DNA of 64,000 nt from Boseongicola sp. SB0665_bin_10 (GCA_009838075.1 VXSG01000096.1:1-64000); one strand, 5' to 3'. Positions 45,041-55,958 are shown, counted from the first letter of the stretch. The notes: generated by a model not told the origin, from the letters alone. Numbers and translations: made by a program.

Positions 45041-45514
45041 ATGGCTGGCATCGCGCTACTTGCCGCGGTTACAATTCTATACGCGGGCTACAACCTGTTC
45101 GTGAAGCTGTCGGGAGGGCACGTTCCTTCCGGAGCCACGACAACCGTTCTCGCCACGATGTGCATTCAAGTCGCTGCGCTGTCGACGTCGGTCGTGTTTC
45201 TCTCCCTGCTGGCGGTTCGAGGCGGACACGTGTTTTCCCTGTCTCCGGCGTCTTATGCCTGGGCTACGCTTGCCGGGTTGTGCATCGGAGGCGCGGAGAT
45301 CGGATATCTCTACCTCTTCGGGGGGGTCGGAGGGATGAAGCCGATGGATGCGAGCGTTGCAATTCCTACAATCGTGAGCGGCACGATTGTGATCGCGCTG
45401 CTGTTTTCGTTCCTTGTCCTGAAGGAGCAGATTTCCTGGACCCAGGTACTCGGAAGTTGTTTGATCCTCGTCGGAGTTTTCCTCCTGTTCGTGCAGAGGC
45501 CGGGATCGGCCTGA
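45041..45514 (+). CDS. Small EamA/DMT-family membrane protein
   Basis: A 157-residue membrane protein with about five hydrophobic helices, i.e. one EamA unit rather than the usual tandem pair; such short transporters act as dimers. Features: ITILYAGYNLFVKLSGGHVP, then MDASVAIPTIVSGTIVIALL and LKEQISWTQVLGSCLILVGV, the conserved terminal EamA helix pair. The ATG at 45041 is well placed after AGGGAGAGG. Substrate unknown. Confidence 0.8.
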   Translation: MAGIALLAAVTILYAGYNLFVKLSGGHVPSGATTTVLATMCIQVAALSTSVVFLSLLAVRGGHVFSLSPASYAWATLAGLCIGGAEIGYLYLFGGVGGMKPMDASVAIPTIVSGTIVIALLFSFLVLKEQISWTQVLGSCLILVGVFLLFVQRPGSA

Positions 45515-45886
45515 GGAGCGCATTTGTTGTCCCGTTTTGCCCGAATGCGGACAGCCAAGACTGGGCTGATCTCCTGAGAATCTGCCGCTTGCAGCAAGCG
45601 CAACGTAGCTGTTCATGCCCTTCTATGCGCCTGAATGCGCCACCCAGGGCCCTCGCGCACAATCCTTGTGCCCCCACTAACGCGCGGGATCGCTGCACGT
45701 CTCACTGCTCCGGTTCCATGCTGCTTCCAATTTTTGACTGGGACCATCCGGCAGAAGATCACGCATCGCTATGGCATCGACTCCGTTAGGGGAAACAGTG
45801 CACCCGAGAGGATTCGAACCTCGCGACCCTGCCACTCGCAAATTGTCCCGGTTCCTCGGAAGAACCATCGAGGCGCTGGATGGAGT
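45515..45886. other. Gap holding the distal tRNA-Arg repeat
   Basis: No gene. It contains the 23-bp duplicate of the tRNA-Arg 3' end at 45800-45822 and otherwise nothing I recognise. Confidence 0.5.
45800..45822 (-). repeat. Distal att-like repeat of tRNA-Arg 3' end
   Basis: These 23 bases are identical to 46827-46849, the acceptor 3' strand and T-arm of the tRNA-Arg gene. The rest of the tRNA is absent here. A duplicated tRNA 3' end on the downstream side of a tRNA gene is the usual mark of site-specific integration. The interval carries the FitAB-type module. Confidence 0.8.
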
Positions 45887-46309
45887 TCATCGCGGAATCC
45901 ACGGGTCAACGATCTTGATGCCGCATCCCTCGAAATCTCTCCCGTTGCGCGTGGCAATGGCGGCCCCATGGCAACGAGCAATTGCGGCAATCTGACAGTC
46001 AGGGAAGCTGATTGCCCGACCAGCGGCTCGTCGGTCAGCGAAGATCGCCGCAAACTCCCGAGCGGCGGCGCTGTCGAACGGCAATACACGGTGTCCGAAA
46101 TCATCCCAAACCAAGGCGTTGATCTCTGCGATCAACCTGTCACGGCGGCGCCCTGCCGGAAAGATCAGGGCTCCGCGCCGCAATTCGGCCTCTCCAACCG
46201 CGCTCAGATGAAGGCCGGCATCATCCTGACGCCCGAACCAGTCCAGAACGGCAGGAGCGGGCAACGGCCGCATCAGCTCCGAGACGACATCGGTTTCGAT
46301 CAGGATCAT
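45887..46309 (-). CDS. PIN-domain toxin (FitB/VapC-like)
   Basis: A 140-residue PIN ribonuclease toxin from the ATG at 46309 (MILIETDVVSELMRPLPAPA). The acidic residues are in ETDVVSEL, LSAVGEAELRRGALI, ISFPDCQIAAIARCHGA and IATRNGRDFEG. Together with the FitA-like gene ending four bases upstream it forms a type II module. It lies inside the interval bounded by the two tRNA-Arg 3' repeats. Confidence 0.9.
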   Translation of the reverse strand: MILIETDVVSELMRPLPAPAVLDWFGRQDDAGLHLSAVGEAELRRGALIFPAGRRRDRLIAEINALVWDDFGHRVLPFDSAAAREFAAIFADRRAAGRAISFPDCQIAAIARCHGAAIATRNGRDFEGCGIKIVDPWIPR

Positions 46310-46313
46310 GGTC

Positions 46314-46556
46314 TCAATCGAAGCTTGGCGGCTCAGGCATTGGATCCCGATCCGGCAGCTCAAGCTCCACGCCTCCTATGGCGGCGAACCGCCGATGGAT
46401 GTCTTCGCCGAGATTTCCGTTCTCTGCCGGGGGGCCGACGACCTGCCTCAGGATTTGCCGCACTTCCTCTTCCATGGAACGGCCATGCTCGGCCGCACGA
46501 ACGCGCAGACGCCTCTTTAGACGGTCGTCAAGATTGCGGATAGTGATGCTTGCCAT
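46314..46556 (-). CDS. FitA-like antitoxin
   Basis: An 80-residue ribbon-helix-helix antitoxin with the classic FitA/StbC opening MASITIRNLDDRLKRRLRVR followed by AAEHGRSMEEEVRQILRQ. A GGAGG ribosome site lies five bases before the ATG. The C-terminus (PDRDPMPEPPSFD) would block the PIN active site. It would bind DNA with the toxin and repress the operon. Confidence 0.9.
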   Translation of the reverse strand: MASITIRNLDDRLKRRLRVRAAEHGRSMEEEVRQILRQVVGPPAENGNLGEDIHRRFAAIGGVELELPDRDPMPEPPSFD

Positions 46557-46822
46557 GAACCCCTCCGATGCATGTCAATTTGTAATCAATGATAGCAATG
46601 CAGGCAAGACGTATCTGAATCTGGAGCACCCGGACCATAGCCCCTCAGGTCCATTCCGTGCTGCAACCCCAGCGAGGATGCGCAGCGAAGCCCAGAAGCA
46701 GATCGCAAATGCCTTGATCTCTGGACACGCGCCCGGATTTCCGGCCGTTTCGTCATGACGGAAAACGCGCATCGCGGCGCCAAGATCAATGCATGGGTCA
46801 AGATCATGAATTTCAAGGGGAA

Positions 46823-46899
<77 letters not shown>

Positions 46900-46972
46900 C
46901 AATGCGACCTGATAGTAAGGTTGCCGCCTCTTCGCAAGTGCATCCCTGCCCCAGCGACGCACCCTGCGACGG

Positions 46973-48185
<1,213 letters not shown>

Positions 48186-48193
<8 letters not shown>

Positions 48194-48773
48194 CGCCGCC
48201 CACTCCGATGACACCGATGACCAATGGCGAGAAGAAGAGCGAAAAGAGGAACAACGCCATCCAGGACAACACGAACAGCACGAACGACGTCCAAAGGGAC
48301 TTGAACCCGTGGGCCTCGGCCATCACCGAAACGAACAGCCAGATCCAGTGAATGAAGAACGCCATGCCGACCAGACCGGTCAACGTGAACGAAAAGGCCG
48401 CCAGGATCGGCAGGAGCACGACCGCCACGGTGAAATACATCCAGACGAAAACGAACACCAGCAGCACTTGTTCGAACCTGCCCTGTCCGCCAAGTGCCCC
48501 GCCCAGCCTCCACAGCACCCAGACCAGGAACAGCTCGCTGCACAGCTCCAGGCCGGCGCGCAAGAGAGGCGGCAGTCTCGGCACGGGCATCACCAACGCT
48601 TCCGCCATCGGCAAGAACCGCTCGACGGCAATCACGTAAAGCAAGATCACCAGAACGAAGGACAGCCACGCGGCTTCGCGCGGCACACCAAGCCTGAAGA
48701 GCTCGGCGGCAGTTGCCCGCGGTTCGCGAAGCATGCTCAGCGCAATGCCAGGAATTCGGTCCCAGAGAGTCAC
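48186..48773 (-). CDS. YIP1-family membrane protein
   Basis: A 195-residue integral membrane protein with about five hydrophobic helices, of the YIP1 family. The GTG start at 48773 has GGAGG five bases upstream and overlaps the stop of the preceding membrane gene (GTGA). MLREPRATAAELFRLG is the family opening. A YIP1-type gene within the suf cluster is common in Rhodobacterales. A role in the pathway is unknown. Confidence 0.8.
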
Positions 48774-49264
48774 GCTGCCTCCACCTGCGCTTGCTTCATT
48801 GCCAGCATCCCGGCCCAAAGAAATGCAAGGAAGAGCACCAGGGCAACCAGGCTCACGGCCTCGAAAGGCAGCCCCGGGGCAAGGCCGGCAGCAATTCCGG
48901 ACAGGAGCCAGGCCGGTGTGGAAGCGAGCAGCGCCCAGAACAGCGCCGCCCGGCAGGCATGGCCGGTCGCGGGCCACCGGACCAGTCGCAGCGCGATGTG
49001 CACCAGAAGCGCGATCGCGTAGAGAACAAGCGGCATGGCCACCATCCAGCCAAAGAATGCGCCGGCAAGTCGCGCATCAAGCCCGACTGCCGGTTCCAGC
49101 CAACTCTCGCGAGCAAGCCTGGGCAACTGTGCCACGAAGATAAGGCCACAGGCCGCCAGGGCCATGGCGAGCAGGGCGCCTTCGCGACGAGGTCCCGTCA
49201 TTCGCCTGACCTGAACGGACCTTGGCGTCCGGTAGGTTCTGAGGATGTCCAGAACTACGCTCAT
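48770..49264 (-). CDS. YIP1-like membrane protein
   Basis: A 164-residue protein with four or five hydrophobic helices, weakly similar in layout to its neighbour (an N-terminal LDILRTYRTPRSVQVRRMTG then membrane spans). Its ATG overlaps the stop of sufD (ATGA) and its stop overlaps the next GTG start. It therefore belongs to the SUF operon. Its function is unknown. Confidence 0.75.
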   Translation of the reverse strand: MSVVLDILRTYRTPRSVQVRRMTGPRREGALLAMALAACGLIFVAQLPRLARESWLEPAVGLDARLAGAFFGWMVAMPLVLYAIALLVHIALRLVRWPATGHACRAALFWALLASTPAWLLSGIAAGLAPGLPFEAVSLVALVLFLAFLWAGMLAMKQAQVEAA

Positions 49265-50550
49265 CTGCGATGACGCTGCAGCCAGCCCTTGAGCCGCCCC
49301 AAAATGTCCTCGGCTATGTCTTCGCGTTCGATCTCCTCGATCGCCTCCGCAAGAAAGGCGAGGACCAGAAGATCCTGCGCCTCGGGTCTCGGAAGGCCGC
49401 GCGACTGCAGGTAGAACAGCGCATCCTCGTCAATCGCCCCTGACGTCGAACCGTGGGAGCATGCCACGTCGTCGGCATATATTTCGAGTTCGGGCTTCGC
49501 CAGGAACTGTGCGTCCTCGTCGAGAAGCAGCGACTGGCTGATCTGGTACCCGTCGGTCTTCTGCGCTCCCTCCTTCACCAGGATCTTCCCCTGAAACGCG
49601 CCAACTGCACCGTTGCGCAACACCTTCTTGAAGACCTGGCGGCTCTCGCACCCGACCGCGTCGTGGACAACAAACACGGTGTCGTCGTGATGAAAATCGC
49701 CGTCCCCGACGGCCGCGCCCGCGATGTGGGCGACAGCATTGTCGCCAGCGAGTTCGATGAACGCCTCGTTTCGGGTCAGGACGCCGTTGGCAGTCAACGT
49801 GAACGACTTGAAGGCGCTGTCCTTTCCAAGGCGCGCGAACATGTGCGTGACCGCGCGACGTTCATGATCACGACCCTGCGCGCGAACATGATGGAACGCG
49901 CCGCCGTCGGCGACTTCGACTTCCATGCACTTGTTGAAGCGCGCCGCCGCCGGGCCGTTTTCGAGGACTGTCAGGTCGGCTCCGCTTTCGACCTTGATCG
50001 CGAAATGCAGGATCGCGTCGCTGTCAGGATTCTCGTGCAGGTAGATCAGGTTGACGGGCCTGGAGACGCTTTCCGTGGCCCGGATCACGATGCCGTCGGT
50101 GGCGAATGCCGTATTGAGCGCCGCAAACGGGCGTGCCACGGGTTCCTGGCCCCGCGCCTCCAGCACTCCGTAGACATCCTTCAACCAGTGAATGTCGTGC
50201 GCCGCCGCCGACTGGAGCCGTTCGATTTCCAGGCCCTCGCACGCAAGGTCGTCCGATGCTTCGGGATCAAAGACACCGTCCCTGAACACGATTCTCAGTC
50301 GATCGATCTCTCCAAACACCGGCGCTTCCTTGAAGTCGGCCACGGCCGCCGGGGGCGCTTGCGGCGCGTTCAGGTCATCCGGTCGCGTGAATCGCCAGTA
50401 TTCGTCGCGACGCCCCGGAAGCCCCATCTTGAGGAAGCGGGTGAGGGCCTGCGCGTGCGCCAAGCGCGCCCATCCCGCCTGCCCGGCGGGCATTTCGAGA
50501 TGGGCAATCCTGGCTTCCGCATCTTCCTTTCCGCGAGCGGGCAGTCCCAT
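49261..50550 (-). CDS. sufD: Fe-S assembly protein SufD
   Basis: A 429-residue beta-helix scaffold subunit that joins SufB and SufC. MGLPGRRDEYWRFTRPDDLN near the N-terminus and the C-terminal VACSHGSTSGAIDEDALFYL then QSRGLPRPEAQDLLVLAFLA are family signatures, including the His in CSHG. Its start overlaps the sufC stop at 50550. Length is normal for alphaproteobacteria. Confidence 0.93.
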   Translation of the reverse strand: MGLPARGKEDAEARIAHLEMPAGQAGWARLAHAQALTRFLKMGLPGRRDEYWRFTRPDDLNAPQAPPAAVADFKEAPVFGEIDRLRIVFRDGVFDPEASDDLACEGLEIERLQSAAAHDIHWLKDVYGVLEARGQEPVARPFAALNTAFATDGIVIRATESVSRPVNLIYLHENPDSDAILHFAIKVESGADLTVLENGPAAARFNKCMEVEVADGGAFHHVRAQGRDHERRAVTHMFARLGKDSAFKSFTLTANGVLTRNEAFIELAGDNAVAHIAGAAVGDGDFHHDDTVFVVHDAVGCESRQVFKKVLRNGAVGAFQGKILVKEGAQKTDGYQISQSLLLDEDAQFLAKPELEIYADDVACSHGSTSGAIDEDALFYLQSRGLPRPEAQDLLVLAFLAEAIEEIEREDIAEDILGRLKGWLQRHRR

Positions 50551-51305
50551 CAGGCAACCTCCTGGAGGATGTCGGCATACCCGTTCGTCTCGACTTCAAG
50601 CGCGAGGTCGGGACCTCCGGTCTTCACGATCCTGCCATCCGCCATGATGTGGACCACGTCCGGTTCAATGTGGTTCAGCAGGCGCTGGTAGTGCGTGATG
50701 ACGAGGAATGCACGGCCTTCGTCGCGAAGGGCGTTCACGCCGTCAGCCACGAGGCGCATCGCGTCAACGTCAAGACCCGAATCCGTCTCGTCGAGCACGC
50801 ACATCTTCGGTTCGAGGACTGCCATCTGTAGGATCTCGTTGCGCTTCTTTTCGCCGCCGGAAAAACCGACATTGACGGGGCGCTTCAGCATGTCCGGGTC
50901 GATCCGAAGGGACTTCGCCCTGCTGCGGATGAGCTTGAGGAAGTCGGCCGCGCTCACCTCTTCATCGCCGCACGCCTTTCGCTGCGCATTGAGCGCGGTG
51001 CGAAGAAACGTCATGTTGCCGACGCCCGGGATCTCGACCGGATACTGGAATGCCAGGAACAGGCCCGCAGCGGCACGTTCCTCAGGCTCGAGTTCGAGCA
51101 GATCCTGACCCTCGAGCGCAACGCCCCCGTGCGTTACCTCGTATCCGTCCCGTCCGGACAGGACATAGGCGAGCGTCGACTTTCCCGAGCCGTTCGGCCC
51201 CATGATCGCGTGCACGGACCCGGCGGGCACGTCCAGGTCAACGCCCCTGAGGATCACCTTGTCCTCTTCCTCAAGCCTGACGTGGAGATTGTCTATTTTC
51301 AGCAT
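50550..51305 (-). CDS. sufC: Fe-S assembly ATPase SufC
   Basis: A 251-residue ABC-type ATPase. Walker A is IMGPNGSGKSTLAYVLSG, the signature NVGFSGGEKKRNEILQMAVL and Walker B MCVLDETDSGLDVDAMRLVA. It powers conformational changes of the SufBCD scaffold. It follows two small membrane genes downstream of sufB and overlaps sufD. Confidence 0.95.
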   Translation of the reverse strand: MLKIDNLHVRLEEEDKVILRGVDLDVPAGSVHAIMGPNGSGKSTLAYVLSGRDGYEVTHGGVALEGQDLLELEPEERAAAGLFLAFQYPVEIPGVGNMTFLRTALNAQRKACGDEEVSAADFLKLIRSRAKSLRIDPDMLKRPVNVGFSGGEKKRNEILQMAVLEPKMCVLDETDSGLDVDAMRLVADGVNALRDEGRAFLVITHYQRLLNHIEPDVVHIMADGRIVKTGGPDLALEVETNGYADILQEVA

Positions 51306-51448
51306 GTCTTCCTCATGAAACTTGCGTGCAGGAACAGGCTCGCGACCTGCACCCGACTGATACTCTGACCTGCGAGCCTTCCCGACGCGGCGGCATTTTC
51401 ATCGACCTGCCGTTTCCGCCGAAGTCATCGGCATTGCAGCGCGGAACA

Positions 51449-51637
51449 TCACTGGCCCCTGACCCAGACGCGACCCAGCACGGACTGTGCGAAGAGGCTG
51501 CCAAGAAAGCCGCTCGTGAAGCTGACGAGGACCAAGCCAGCGAGCCCCAGCGCACTCGTCATGAAATGGACGAACACCGCAAACGCCGAACAGAAGAGAC
51601 CTGTAAGGGCTGCTGTCAGGAGCATTGTGCGGATCAT
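51449..51637 (-). CDS. Small two-helix membrane protein in the suf operon
   Basis: A 62-residue hydrophobic protein (MIRTMLLTAALTGLFCSAFA ... LVLVSFTSGFLGSLFAQSVL). Two transmembrane helices are predicted. Its ATG overlaps the stop of the preceding small gene (ATGA at 51634-51637). No known family; it sits between sufB and sufC. Confidence 0.65.
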   Translation of the reverse strand: MIRTMLLTAALTGLFCSAFAVFVHFMTSALGLAGLVLVSFTSGFLGSLFAQSVLGRVWVRGQ

Positions 51638-51828
51638 GATCCATTCCTCCAGAATTCCTTCGGCGCCTGAAGACGCGTGCCGGGTCCAGCCAGCGCTCCC
51701 GCCGCCGCGCCGATTGCCAGCATGAGCGGCCAGGAACCGCCCTCGCCCGGCATCCAGCCACCAAAGGAGAGCGCCGTCACCGGGGCGAAGCTGAAGGTGC
51801 CAATGCACGCGAAGAACTGCCGGTTCAT
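51634..51828 (-). CDS. Small glycine-rich membrane protein in the suf operon
   Basis: A 64-residue protein starting MNRQFFACIGTFSFAPVTAL with two short hydrophobic segments. It overlaps the next small gene by four bases. The longer in-frame extension upstream is Arg-rich and unlike protein, so I chose the ATG at 51828. Family not recognised. Confidence 0.6.
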   Translation of the reverse strand: MNRQFFACIGTFSFAPVTALSFGGWMPGEGGSWPLMLAIGAAAGALAGPGTRLQAPKEFWRNGS

Positions 51829-51937
51829 GCCCGAAATTCCATCCCGTGCGCGTGGCCATGGTTCCCGGACCTTCCGGCAACGCTCCGGCGATCGGACTCG
51901 GCGCGGAAAGCGCCGGGCATGAACGACAACGATTTGC

Positions 51938-53464
51938 TCATCCGACGCTTCCTTCAAGCGAAATCGCAACCAGTTGCTGCGCCTCCATCGCGAATTCCAT
52001 GGGAAGCGCCTGCAGCACGTCCTTGCAGAAGCCGTTGACGACGAGCGCCACGGCCTCTTCCTCGTCCATGCCGCGCTGCCTGCAGTAGAAGAGCTGGTCC
52101 TCGTCGACCTTCGATGTCGTGGCCTCGTGCTCGACTCGTGACGAGTTGTTCTTGACCTCGATATAGGGCACGGTATGCGCCCCGCACTTGCCGCCGATCA
52201 GAAGCGAATCGCACTGGGTGTAGTTCCGGGAGCCACTGGCCCTGGGATGCATCGAAACCAGCCCGCGATAGGTGTTCTGCGCCCGTCCGGCGCTGATTCC
52301 CTTCGAGACGATCCTCGACTTCGTGCTCTTGCCGAGATGCACCATCTTGGTGCCGGTGTCGGCTTGCTGCCGGTTGTTCGTGATGGCGATCGAATAGAAT
52401 TCGCCCTGGCTTTCGTTGCCCCTCAGAATGCAGGACGGGTACTTCCAGGTGACGGCGCTTCCGGTCTCGACCTGCGTCCACATCACCTTCGAGCGCGCTC
52501 CCCGGCAATCGGCCCGCTTGGTCACGAAATTGTAGATGCCGCCCTTGCCGTTCTCGTCGCCCGGATACCAGTTCTGCACCGTGGAATACTTGATCTCGGC
52601 ATCCTCCAGCGCCACCAGTTCGACGACCGCGGCATGCAGCTGGTTCGTGTCCCGCTGCGGCGCGGTGCACCCTTCGAGATAGGAGACGTAGGACCCCTTG
52701 TCGGCGATGATCAGCGTGCGCTCGAACTGGCCGGTGTTCTCGGCATTGATCCGGAAATAGGTGCTGAGCTCCATCGGGCAGCGAACGCCTTCGGGAACGT
52801 ATACGAAGGATCCGTCCGAATACACGGCCGAATTGAGCGTCGCGTAGAAGTTGTCCGACTGCGGCACGACGCTGCCAAGGTATTTCCTGACAAGATCGGG
52901 ATGCTTCCTGACGGCCTCCGAAATCGCGCAGAAGATGACGCCCGCCTTCTCGAGCTCGGCCTGGAAGGTCGTGCCGACCGAAACGCTGTCAAAGACGGCG
53001 TCCACGGCAACCTTGCGGCCTTCGTAGGGCGAATTCGCCGCACCGTCCACTCCGGCAAGGACCATCTGTTCCTTCAACGGAATGCCCAGCCTTTCGTAGG
53101 TTTCCAGCAGCTTCGGATCGACTTCGTCGAGCGACTTCGGCCTCTCCGCCATGGATTTCGGCTTGGCATAGTAATACTGGTCCTGGAAATCGATTGCCGG
53201 GTAGTCGACCATTGCCCATTCCGGCTCATCCATTTCCAGCCATCTGCGATAGGCCTGAAGCCGCCATTCCGTCATCCAATCCGGCTCGCCGTTCTTTTCC
53301 GAGATCAGGCGCACGATGTCCTCGTCGAGACCCCTCGGCGCATAGTCCGTCTCGATCTCGGTCTCCCAGCCATGCTTGTACGTCGCCGAAAGGGATTGCA
53401 CGGCATCGACCGTCTCCTGGTCGACCCCTTCCTTTATCTCGGTCACGCTTTCCAGAACTGCCAT
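51938..53464 (-). CDS. sufB: Fe-S assembly protein SufB
   Basis: A 508-residue scaffold on which the cluster is built. The conserved core includes [40 protein letters not shown] and [20 protein letters not shown] then [20 protein letters not shown], with the conserved cysteines. The ATG at 53464 gives the standard length; the frame upstream does not fit the family. It lies 14 bases downstream of the NifS-like gene. Confidence 0.95.
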   Translation of the reverse strand: MAVLESVTEIKEGVDQETVDAVQSLSATYKHGWETEIETDYAPRGLDEDIVRLISEKNGEPDWMTEWRLQAYRRWLEMDEPEWAMVDYPAIDFQDQYYYAKPKSMAERPKSLDEVDPKLLETYERLGIPLKEQMVLAGVDGAANSPYEGRKVAVDAVFDSVSVGTTFQAELEKAGVIFCAISEAVRKHPDLVRKYLGSVVPQSDNFYATLNSAVYSDGSFVYVPEGVRCPMELSTYFRINAENTGQFERTLIIADKGSYVSYLEGCTAPQRDTNQLHAAVVELVALEDAEIKYSTVQNWYPGDENGKGGIYNFVTKRADCRGARSKVMWTQVETGSAVTWKYPSCILRGNESQGEFYSIAITNNRQQADTGTKMVHLGKSTKSRIVSKGISAGRAQNTYRGLVSMHPRASGSRNYTQCDSLLIGGKCGAHTVPYIEVKNNSSRVEHEATTSKVDEDQLFYCRQRGMDEEEAVALVVNGFCKDVLQALPMEFAMEAQQLVAISLEGSVG

Positions 53465-53478
53465 CTGCCGGTTCCCCT

Positions 53479-54567
53479 TCATGCCGCACGCTGGCGGAGT
53501 TTCCCCTTTTGCTTCGCCCATGCGTCCACGAAGCGCATCAGCTCTTCCTCTGTCGTCGTCGGCCCGATCGACACTCGAAGCGCGCATTCCGCCGCTTGCG
53601 CATCCAGACCCATGGCGCGGAGCACTCGAGACCCCCTTACCTTGCCCGACGAACAGGCCGACCCGCTGGAGACGGCGAAACCGGCCAGGTCCATCTGCAT
53701 GACCTGCGTTTCGCCCTTCCATCCCGGCGTAACGAAACAGGAAGTGTTCGGCAGCCGCTGCGAGCCTCTGCCGACAAAAATAGTCTCATTTCCGCTGGCT
53801 TCCAGAGCGTTTTCCAGATCGTCTCGCAGAGACTGCACTTCCGCCCAGAGTCCAGCCTCAAGATCAAGCGACGCATCAAGCGCAGCGGCGCCGAATCCAG
53901 CAATTCCGGCGACGTTTTCCGTGCCGGAGCGACGACCCAGCTCCTGCCCGCCGCCGCAAAGCAACGCCTCGATTTCGGTGCCGTCCCGCACGATCAAGGC
54001 GCCAACGCCCTTCGGGCCACCCAGCTTGTGCGCGGAAAGAACAGCCAGGTCCGCGCCGGACGCGGAAAAGTCGAAACGCACCTTTCCAGCCGACTGGGCG
54101 ATGTCCAGAAGCAGCCGGTCGCAACGGACGCCGTCGACGAACCAGCCTCCGTCAACCGCATCAGGCGGCTCCGTGATCACTCCGGATTCCGAATTTGCGT
54201 GACTCATGGCCAGAACGTGCCCCGGTCCATCCGGTGCGTCCCTCGCCGAAGCCGTTTCATGATAGGCCCACAGGCAATCATGCGCGAATGCGTGGACGCA
54301 GACGGCATGTTTCGGCGGCAGGTGGCGAAGCACGGAAGCCGCCTCCGTTGCCCCGGACGTGAACACGACTTCCGAAGGGCTGCATCCGGCCAGTGCCGCC
54401 ACCTGCGCACGGGCACGCTCGACAATGCCGCGCATCCTGCGCCCCTCGGCATGCACGGCGGACGGATTTCCGGTCTCTCCCAGCACGGCCATCATGGCGT
54501 CCCTGGCCCTTGGTCGCAGCGGTGCCGACGCGTTCCAGTCGAGATATGCGCGATCCTTCACGGACAT
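53479..54567 (-). CDS. Cysteine desulfurase, NifS/IscS-like
   Basis: A 362-residue class V PLP enzyme. The PLP lysine is in [18 protein letters not shown] and the sulfur-carrying cysteine in [20 protein letters not shown], the long-loop type I (IscS/NifS) pattern rather than SufS. The operon therefore has two different desulfurases. It lies between iscR and sufB. Somewhat shorter than IscS, as is usual in Rhodobacterales. Confidence 0.9.
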   Translation of the reverse strand: MSVKDRAYLDWNASAPLRPRARDAMMAVLGETGNPSAVHAEGRRMRGIVERARAQVAALAGCSPSEVVFTSGATEAASVLRHLPPKHAVCVHAFAHDCLWAYHETASARDAPDGPGHVLAMSHANSESGVITEPPDAVDGGWFVDGVRCDRLLLDIAQSAGKVRFDFSASGADLAVLSAHKLGGPKGVGALIVRDGTEIEALLCGGGQELGRRSGTENVAGIAGFGAAALDASLDLEAGLWAEVQSLRDDLENALEASGNETIFVGRGSQRLPNTSCFVTPGWKGETQVMQMDLAGFAVSSGSACSSGKVRGSRVLRAMGLDAQAAECALRVSIGPTTTEEELMRFVDAWAKQKGKLRQRAA

Positions 54568-54622
54568 CCCGGCATGCCTCCAGCAAGAAACCCGGTGCCG
54601 CCCTCAAGTCCTCCTGCGCGGC

Positions 54623-55084
54623 TCATCCGTCGTCCACCACTTGCAGGAGCGCCGGGACGGCAGGGCACGGGGCCAGTTCGTTGCCGGTGACGTCCGAAAG
54701 CCGCGTCTGGTGAAGGAACACGTAGACATGTGCGGAAAGACCCTCCCACAACCTGTTGCTGAGGCTCTGCGCCTTGGAACCCGAAACGCCGCCGCTTGCG
54801 CCAGCTCCCGTGTGCATTGCGCTGACAGTCTCGTCGACGGCGCCAAGGATTTCGCTGATTCGGACCTGCGAAGCCGGACGGGCAAGACGATACCCGCCAC
54901 CGGGTCCACGAACGGACTCCACCAACCCCGCGCGCCGAAGCTTCACGAAGAGCTGCTCAAGATAGGGCAACGAAATGTCCTGGCGCCTCGAGATCTCGCT
55001 CAAGGACAGCAACTCGTTCTCGGGGGCCAGCGCCAGATCCGCCAGCGCGACCACGGCGTAGCGCCCTTTCGTGCTGAGTTTCAT
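54623..55084 (-). CDS. iscR: Rrf2-family regulator IscR without canonical cysteines
   Basis: A 153-residue winged-helix regulator at the head of the Fe-S operon. MKLSTKGRYAVVALADLALA and RRQDISLPYLEQLFVKLRRA are the DNA-binding domain; GPGGGYRLARPASQVRISEI follows. In the region that normally has three cluster-binding cysteines (about residues 90-112) there are none, and only Cys140 remains. IscR of Rhodobacter sphaeroides is reported to be of this kind, so the protein may still sense clusters. Confidence 0.9.
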   Translation of the reverse strand: MKLSTKGRYAVVALADLALAPENELLSLSEISRRQDISLPYLEQLFVKLRRAGLVESVRGPGGGYRLARPASQVRISEILGAVDETVSAMHTGAGASGGVSGSKAQSLSNRLWEGLSAHVYVFLHQTRLSDVTGNELAPCPAVPALLQVVDDG

Positions 55085-55167
55085 GGCTGAGTGTCTCGCC
55101 TACTTCTCATTGACCTTTCGCGCCGCGCAGCTTACGTCCCGAAAGTCCTTCCGGAGGGCGGAGCTTG

Positions 55168-55184
55168 TTTAGAACGGTTCTAAG
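55168..55184. promoter_or_regulatory. ICE-type iron box (Irr) between iscR and a hydrolase gene
   Basis: TTTAGAA-CGG-TTCTAAG matches the inverted-repeat consensus TTTAGAA-N3-TTCTAAA proposed for Irr-controlled iron-response elements in alphaproteobacteria, with one deviation. It is 84 bases upstream of the iscR start and 65 bases upstream of the hydrolase start, so it probably links the suf operon to iron. Confidence 0.75.
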
Positions 55185-55248
55185 GTAACTCACGAAATTC
55201 GTCAACTATCGACGAAGCTTCGGCAAGCGGAAAGGTGAAACCGAACAG

Positions 55249-55902
55249 ATGCCCGAGGTCATTTTCCCAGGCCCTGAGGGCCGGCTCGAAGGCCGCTACC
55301 ATCCACAGAAGAACAGGGATGCACCGATCGCGATCGTGCTGCATCCGCATCCGCAGTTCGGCGGCACGATGAACAACCGCATCGTCTACAACCTGCACTA
55401 TGCGTTCCACAACATGGGCTTCAGCGTGCTTCGCTTCAATTTCCGGGGCGTCGGACGCAGCCAGGGCGAATATGACGAGGGCATCGGCGAGTTGTCCGAT
55501 GCGGCTTCGGCCCTCGACTACCTGCAATCCATGAACCAGAATGCAAAGCACTGCTGGGTTGCCGGGTTCTCGTTCGGTGCGTGGATCGGAATGCAGCTTC
55601 TGATGCGGCGCCCGGAAATCACGGGCTTCATCAGCGTGTCGCCGCCCGCCAACAGGTACGACTTCTCCTTCCTTGCGCCCTGCCCCTCGTCCGGCTTGAT
55701 CATCAGCGGCACAGCAGACCGCGTGGCACCTCCGGAAGACACTCACGAGTTGGTCGAGAGGCTTCACGAGCAGAAGGGAATCACGATCACGCATTCCGAG
55801 ATCAAGGGCGCGGGACATTTCTTCGAAGAGCCGCACATGGACGACATGATCGGCCAGGTCATCGCGTATGTTGAACGCCGCCTGACCGAAACAACACGTT
55901 AG
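55249..55902 (+). CDS. Alpha/beta hydrolase
   Basis: A 217-residue serine hydrolase. The nucleophile elbow is GFSFGAW near residue 107 (WVAGFSFGAWIGMQLLMRRP), the oxyanion loop HPHPQFGGTMNNRIVYNLHY, and the acid and His are in SGTADRVAPPED and IKGAGHFFEEPHMDDM. The NxRGVGRSQG turn (FNFRGVGRSQGEYDEG) is typical of the small conserved CocE-like or acyl-hydrolase group often next to suf genes. Divergent from iscR. Confidence 0.88.
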   Translation: MPEVIFPGPEGRLEGRYHPQKNRDAPIAIVLHPHPQFGGTMNNRIVYNLHYAFHNMGFSVLRFNFRGVGRSQGEYDEGIGELSDAASALDYLQSMNQNAKHCWVAGFSFGAWIGMQLLMRRPEITGFISVSPPANRYDFSFLAPCPSSGLIISGTADRVAPPEDTHELVERLHEQKGITITHSEIKGAGHFFEEPHMDDMIGQVIAYVERRLTETTR

Positions 55903-55930
55903 TTGTCACCATATGGTTGAGCTCAACATG

Positions 55931-55958
55931 CCTGCTGTCTCGTGCACGAGATAGGCGG
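55931..55958. repeat. 28-bp palindromic repeat, copy 2
   Basis: Related to 35219-35246: same central CTCGTGCACGAG and the same right arm. The pairing is interrupted by two mismatches. It lies 29 bases after the hydrolase stop. Confidence 0.6.

Noticed and set aside
45823-45880. A complete second tRNA at the distal repeat
   Set aside because: Only the T-arm and acceptor 3' strand match; no anticodon or D arm can be folded, so it is a partial copy.
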